From JBDRNE01 sp043812935 (GTDB taxonomy: Bacteria; Omnitrophota; Gorgyraeia; Tantalellales; Tantalellaceae): 10,138 bases of DNA. Location: the NCBI GenBank assembly GCA_043812935.1, contig JBDRLO010000051.1, positions 1 through 10,138 on the forward strand, given 5' to 3'. Numbering within the stretch: the first letter of the stretch is position 1; every line of letters begins with the position of its first letter. The notes beneath the pieces are model-generated. The model worked only from the letters and a program-made list of their open reading frames with translations, did not search any database and was not told the origin of the DNA. Below are positions 7,249 to 10,138 of this stretch, one piece after another. Made by a program: the position numbers and the translations under genes.

Positions 7249-7274
7249 ATTAATTTATTGAATTATCTTTCGAA

Positions 7275-7904
7275 CTATTTCGAATATAACTCGACTATCA
7301 GGTTCTCTTCTATTGCCATGCCGATATCCCCTTTTGTCGGAGCACGTTTCACTTTAAGTGCAAGATTTGCGGCTGATACTTCAATCCATTCAGGGGTACC
7401 ACGGTCCTCAAGTATTTTCGTGGTCTCTTTAATTTCTTTAATCTGAGACTCTTTGCCTTTCATCTCAACCTCGTCTCCTTCTTTTACCAGAAAAGAAGGG
7501 ATATTCACCTTACGGCCGTTCACTTTAACAAACCCATGTCCGACAAGCTGACGAGCGTTCGCGCGTGATGTAGCAAAACAAGCCCGAAAAATCACATTAT
7601 CAAGACGGCGTTCCAACAACTGGAGAAGAACTTCACCGGTTGCGCCTTTTGCTTTTTCCGCCTTTTTAAAATAATTTTTAAACTGTTTTTCAAGCACTCC
7701 GTAAATTCTTTTTGCTTTCTGTTTTTCCCGAAGCTGAATCGCATAATCCGATCTCTTGCGTTTTCGCATCTGTCCATGCTGTCCCGGAGCGTATTCTCTC
7801 TTCAAAAAAGAACACTTATCAGCAGAACACTTCGTTCCTTTTAAAAAAAGTTTTTCATTTTCCCTGCGGCAAAGCCTGCAGGATGGGGTAATTCGTCTTG
7901 CCAT
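7275..7904 (-). CDS. rpsD: 30S ribosomal protein S4, zinc-binding form
   Basis: S4 is a primary 16S rRNA-binding protein needed early in 30S assembly; in E. coli it also represses its own operon. The 209-residue length is typical. Cysteines C9, C12, C26 and C31 in the N-terminal domain (C-X2-C-X13-C-X4-C) match the zinc-binding form of S4. YAPGQHGQ (38-45) follows. The S4 RNA-binding domain begins near ERRLDNV (98-104) and continues through SRANARQLVGHGFVKVNGRKVNIPS. The ATG at 7902-7904 has AAGGAG 9 nt upstream. It follows rpsK by 77 nt and precedes rpoA. Whether autogenous control exists here cannot be judged from the sequence. Confidence 0.98.
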   Translation of the reverse strand: MARRITPSCRLCRRENEKLFLKGTKCSADKCSFLKREYAPGQHGQMRKRKRSDYAIQLREKQKAKRIYGVLEKQFKNYFKKAEKAKGATGEVLLQLLERRLDNVIFRACFATSRANARQLVGHGFVKVNGRKVNIPSFLVKEGDEVEMKGKESQIKEIKETTKILEDRGTPEWIEVSAANLALKVKRAPTKGDIGMAIEENLIVELYSK

Positions 7905-7981
7905 GTATTTTCACTCCTTGTTTTTATTCTCGATCTCCGTTTACATACTATCAACGGCAAATAATTCCGTCACATACAATA

Positions 7982-8374
7982 TTATATTCTTCTTTTTTTC
8001 TTCGGCCGGCAACCATTATGCGGAGTCGGAGTAAGGTCCAATATCCCTTGGACATGAAGACCTTCCGATCTTATACTCCTAACAACACTCTCCTTGCCAG
8101 CACCAGGACCTTTGAGAATAACTTCGACCTCTTTTAATCCATGAAGCCTGGCTTTTTTTACAGCATCTTTCGCCGCGACACTGGCCGCAAACGGTGTAGA
8201 TTTTCGCGATCCTTTAAACCCAACTATGCCCGGAGAACTCCAACATAAAACTTTTCCGTTTGTATCCGCAACACTAACAATTGTGTTGTTAAACGTCGCG
8301 TGCACATATACTTTACCGCTGGAAATCTTTTTTATTATTTTTTTCCGTCGTCTTACTTTTGCCTTTTTCTGCAC
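7982..8374 (-). CDS. rpsK: 30S ribosomal protein S11
   Basis: S11 sits on the platform of the small subunit, close to the Shine-Dalgarno helix in the E site. The 130-residue protein has a basic N-terminus and the family signatures ATFNNTIVSVAD (26-37), GFKGSRKSTPFAA (52-64), KGPGAGKES (88-96) and TPTPHNGCRPKKKRR (115-129). The start is GTG at 8372-8374, with GAGG 6 nt upstream; no better ATG exists, since a nearby upstream ATG runs into a stop after one codon. It is separated from rpsM by 74 nt that contain a 19-bp hairpin. Confidence 0.98.
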   Translation of the reverse strand: MQKKAKVRRRKKIIKKISSGKVYVHATFNNTIVSVADTNGKVLCWSSPGIVGFKGSRKSTPFAASVAAKDAVKKARLHGLKEVEVILKGPGAGKESVVRSIRSEGLHVQGILDLTPTPHNGCRPKKKRRI

Positions 8375-8400
8375 AATTTACCTCATTTCTTTTCATATTC

Positions 8401-8446
8401 TATATACTGCCGTTAATTTGAATCTGAAAATTAACGGTATTATATA
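8401..8446. repeat. 19-bp imperfect hairpin between rpsM and rpsK
   Basis: The arms 8401-8419 and 8428-8446 surround an 8-nt loop. The inner 10 bp (CCGTTAATTT and AAATTAACGG) pair perfectly, then two mismatched positions, then TATATA pairs with TATATA. It begins 2 nt after the rpsM stop and ends 26 nt before the rpsK start on the minus strand. No U-run follows, so it is not an evident terminator. It may mark an mRNA-processing or stability site, or modulate expression within the ribosomal unit. Confidence 0.75.
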
Positions 8447-8448
8447 CA

Positions 8449-8847
8449 CTAACCGGCTTTCACGGCTTTTCGTACGGCTTTATCTTTAAAGGCCCCAATA
8501 GTCCGCTTAGGTCCTTTTCTTGTCCTTGAATTAGTTTTTGTCCTTTGGCCTCTTACCGGAAGATTTTTTTTGTGCCTTAGCCCCCGGTAGGAACCAATAC
8601 TCATCAGTCTTTTAATGTTGGACATCTGCAAACGCCGCAAATCTCCTTCAACCTGATATGATTCCTGTATAATATGGGTTATTGCTGTAACCTCTTTATC
8701 ATCTAAATCTTTAGCCCGTTTGTCCGGAGAAATCCCAGCTTCTTTGAGGATTTCATTAGAATGAGCCGGCCCAATCCCATATATATATGTTAACGCCACT
8801 TCTATTCTTTTTTCTTTTGGTATATCCACACCTACAATTCTCGGCAT
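8449..8847 (-). CDS. rpsM: 30S ribosomal protein S13
   Basis: S13 is a 30S head protein that contacts the 50S subunit and the P-site tRNA. It has 132 residues, slightly longer than the usual 118-126, with a few extra residues at the C-terminus. The family start MPRIVGVDIP, the YIYGIGPAHS helix-turn segment (21-30) and the conserved tail GSYRGLRHKKNLPVRGQRT (85-103) followed by TNSRTRKGPKRT are all present. The ATG at 8845-8847 has AAGGAG 5 nt upstream. The 147-nt gap back to rpmJ is the longest in this unit and shows no convincing promoter, gene or terminator. Confidence 0.98.
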   Translation of the reverse strand: MPRIVGVDIPKEKRIEVALTYIYGIGPAHSNEILKEAGISPDKRAKDLDDKEVTAITHIIQESYQVEGDLRRLQMSNIKRLMSIGSYRGLRHKKNLPVRGQRTKTNSRTRKGPKRTIGAFKDKAVRKAVKAG

Positions 8848-8994
8848 ATCTTCTCCTTATTTCATTAAACTTTACTTTATATCTCGGCAACTAACACCAC
8901 AGATTAACTATTTACGGCATTACAAAACTTATGCCTATTCCCTAAGACAGCGTTTTATTGCAACCGGTAACAGACAAATAGCATGCCTCCGGAA

Positions 8995-9108
8995 TTATCC
9001 CTGCCTTTGTTTATGTTTTGGATCTTTACAAATTATACGCACTACGCCTTTTCTTCGTACAATTTTACAATTCCCACATATTTTTCTAACACTTGGCCTA
9101 ACTTTCAC
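8995..9108 (-). CDS. rpmJ: 50S ribosomal protein L36
   Basis: This very small gene encodes 37 residues: it starts (M)KVRPSVRKICGNCKIVRR and ends with CKDPKHKQRQG. The zinc ligands C11, C14, C27 and H32 are conserved, so this is the zinc-binding form of L36. The start is GTG at 9106-9108, with GGGAG 8 nt upstream inside the last codons of infA; the stop is TAA at 8995-8997. Only 2 nt separate it from infA, so translational coupling is likely. Confidence 0.97.
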   Translation of the reverse strand: MKVRPSVRKICGNCKIVRRKGVVRIICKDPKHKQRQG

Positions 9109-9110
9109 AA

Positions 9111-9332
9111 TTATTTCTCCCTTTTAATAACTCGTCCTCTGCTTAAATCATACGGAGACAATTCCACTGTAACTTTATCTCCCGGAACGATTCTTATAAA
9201 GTACATCCTCATTTTTCCCGACACATGGGCAAGAACTATATGCCCGTTTTCTAACCGAACTTTAAACATAGCATTCGGCAGAGTTTCAACAATTTCTCCA
9301 ATAGCAACAATCGGTTCTTCTTTTGGGCTCAT
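9111..9332 (-). CDS. infA: Translation initiation factor IF-1
   Basis: IF-1 binds the A site of the 30S subunit during initiation. The 73-residue protein is a single OB fold with the family segments LPNAMFKVRLENGHIVLAHVSG (18-39), FIRIVPGDKVTVELSPYDLSRGR (45-67) and a basic end. Its ATG (9330-9332) overlaps the TGA of map in ATGA, and GGAG lies 8 nt upstream within map. The N-terminal residues SPKEEP vary from the commoner AKEDVIE-type start, which is normal variation. Confidence 0.98.
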   Translation of the reverse strand: MSPKEEPIVAIGEIVETLPNAMFKVRLENGHIVLAHVSGKMRMYFIRIVPGDKVTVELSPYDLSRGRVIKREK

Positions 9333-10072
9333 GTTATTATCTCCGCTTTTTTTTGTCCAACAATAATTGTATCCTCAAAATGCGCGGATAGTCTGCCGTC
9401 TGAAGTTACAGCTGTCCATCCATCCGGCATTATCTTTACATTCCTTGTACCACAATTAATCATAGGTTCTATTGCCAAAACCAAACCTTGCTGCAAAACC
9501 GGACCGTTTCCTCTTTGTCCCCAATTCGGAACTTCGGGCGGTTCATGTAAAGCACGCCCAACACCATGTCCGACAAACATCCTGACTTCTTTAAATCCGA
9601 ATTTTTCCGCAACACACTGAATAGCATGCGAAATATCCGAAACTCTGTTGCCTGTAACCGCCTGTTTTATACCCTCTGTAAGGCATTGTTTTGTACAATC
9701 TATCAGGCATTCAGCCTCTTCAGCAATTGTTCCGACTGAAAAAGTTCTGGCTGCATCCGTAAAATAACCGTTTTTTTTAACCCCGATATCAATACTGATA
9801 ATATCTCCGTCTTTTATAATAATATCGGATGACGGTATACCGTGAACAACTACTTCATTTAATGAAGCGCAAATCGAACCTGGATACCCCTTATATCCTT
9901 TAAAAGCCGGGTCCGCTCCCAATCTGCGGATTTCTTTTTCAACTTCAACATCCAGTTCTAAAGTCGATATTCCGGGATTTATCTTATTTTCTACAAAAGA
10001 AAATACTTTTTTCAGGATTTCACCTGATTCCCGAATTTTGCGGATATCATTCTCATTCGTCAGAATTGTCAT
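9329..10072 (-). CDS. map: Methionine aminopeptidase, type I
   Basis: This enzyme removes the initiator methionine from nascent proteins. The 247-residue length is typical of bacterial type Ia enzymes without an N-terminal extension. The five metal ligands are D95 (SIDIG), D106 (YFTDAART), H169 (GHGVGR), E202 (AIEPM) and E233 (HFEDT). H77 (VVHGIP) and H176 match the conserved active-site histidines. The ATG at 10070-10072 has AGAAGG 8 nt upstream, and MTILTNENDIRKIRESG aligns with the family start. It overlaps infA by 4 nt and the upstream probable adk by 20 nt, which fits the common adk-map-infA order. Confidence 0.98.
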   Translation of the reverse strand: MTILTNENDIRKIRESGEILKKVFSFVENKINPGISTLELDVEVEKEIRRLGADPAFKGYKGYPGSICASLNEVVVHGIPSSDIIIKDGDIISIDIGVKKNGYFTDAARTFSVGTIAEEAECLIDCTKQCLTEGIKQAVTGNRVSDISHAIQCVAEKFGFKEVRMFVGHGVGRALHEPPEVPNWGQRGNGPVLQQGLVLAIEPMINCGTRNVKIMPDGWTAVTSDGRLSAHFEDTIIVGQKKAEIIT

Positions 10073-10138
10073 CTACGAAACCTTCTCTTTTAAAAAGAGC
10101 GGCTATAACATCAAAGAGCTCTTCGGCTGAAAGATCAC
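10053..10138 (-). CDS. adk: Probable adenylate kinase, C-terminal fragment (runs off the window)
   Basis: One minus-strand frame is open from the window edge to a TGA at 10053-10055 and ends DLSAEELFDVIAALFKREG followed by FVDDNSDE. The other two frames are closed by stops. The ending resembles the last helix of adenylate kinase (the -EEVFEEI-type segment), and adk normally precedes map in this cluster. Only about 28 codons are visible, so the identification rests mainly on position. It overlaps the start of map by 20 nt. Confidence 0.6.
   Translation of the reverse strand, partial: DLSAEELFDVIAALFKREGFVDDNSDE

Overview
The window is bacterial chromosomal DNA, AT-rich by eye, with every supported gene on the minus strand. 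In transcription order (right to left) it holds two blocks. The first is the distal spc/alpha ribosomal segment: the 3' end of a probable adk, then map, infA, rpmJ, rpsM, rpsK, rpsD, rpoA and rplQ. The second is a DNA-repair block: mutS, mutL and nth. No rRNA, tRNA, CRISPR array, transposase or phage gene is visible. The lineage cannot be fixed from this window. The gene order is the standard bacterial one, MutL carries the endonuclease motifs of bacteria that lack MutH, and S4 has a four-cysteine zinc site. An uncultured Gram-negative candidate phylum (Omnitrophota/Elusimicrobiota-like) is only a guess.

Right part (about 5557-10138): adk, map and infA overlap, and rpmJ starts 2 nt after infA, which suggests translational coupling. 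The other ribosomal genes are separated by 30-150 nt, each with a good Shine-Dalgarno site. A 19-bp imperfect hairpin fills much of the rpsM-rpsK gap. RplQ carries an unusual charged tail of about 92 residues. A strong intrinsic terminator at 5442-5504 closes this transcription unit.

Left part (1-5341): mutS, mutL and nth encode mismatch recognition, the mismatch-repair endonuclease/matchmaker and endonuclease III. As written, mutS carries a +1 frameshift in a run of five C (5145-5149). On both sides of that point the protein is intact and well conserved, so this is either a base-calling error or a very recent mutation.

The non-coding DNA is the unusual part. The repair block is bracketed by four short arrays of a degenerate 8-bp unit (ACYGGCTA-like). 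One array supplies the last codons and stop of nth, and another touches the mutL stop. A 17-bp perfect inverted repeat spans the mutS stop codon. A 29-bp inverted repeat beginning and ending in TGGGGGC/GCCCCCA sits just upstream of mutS and looks like a REP/MITE-type element. These arrays are absent from the ribosomal block. I found no new multi-gene system: the coding content is ordinary housekeeping, and the points worth checking are the repeats, the mutS frameshift and the L17 tail.
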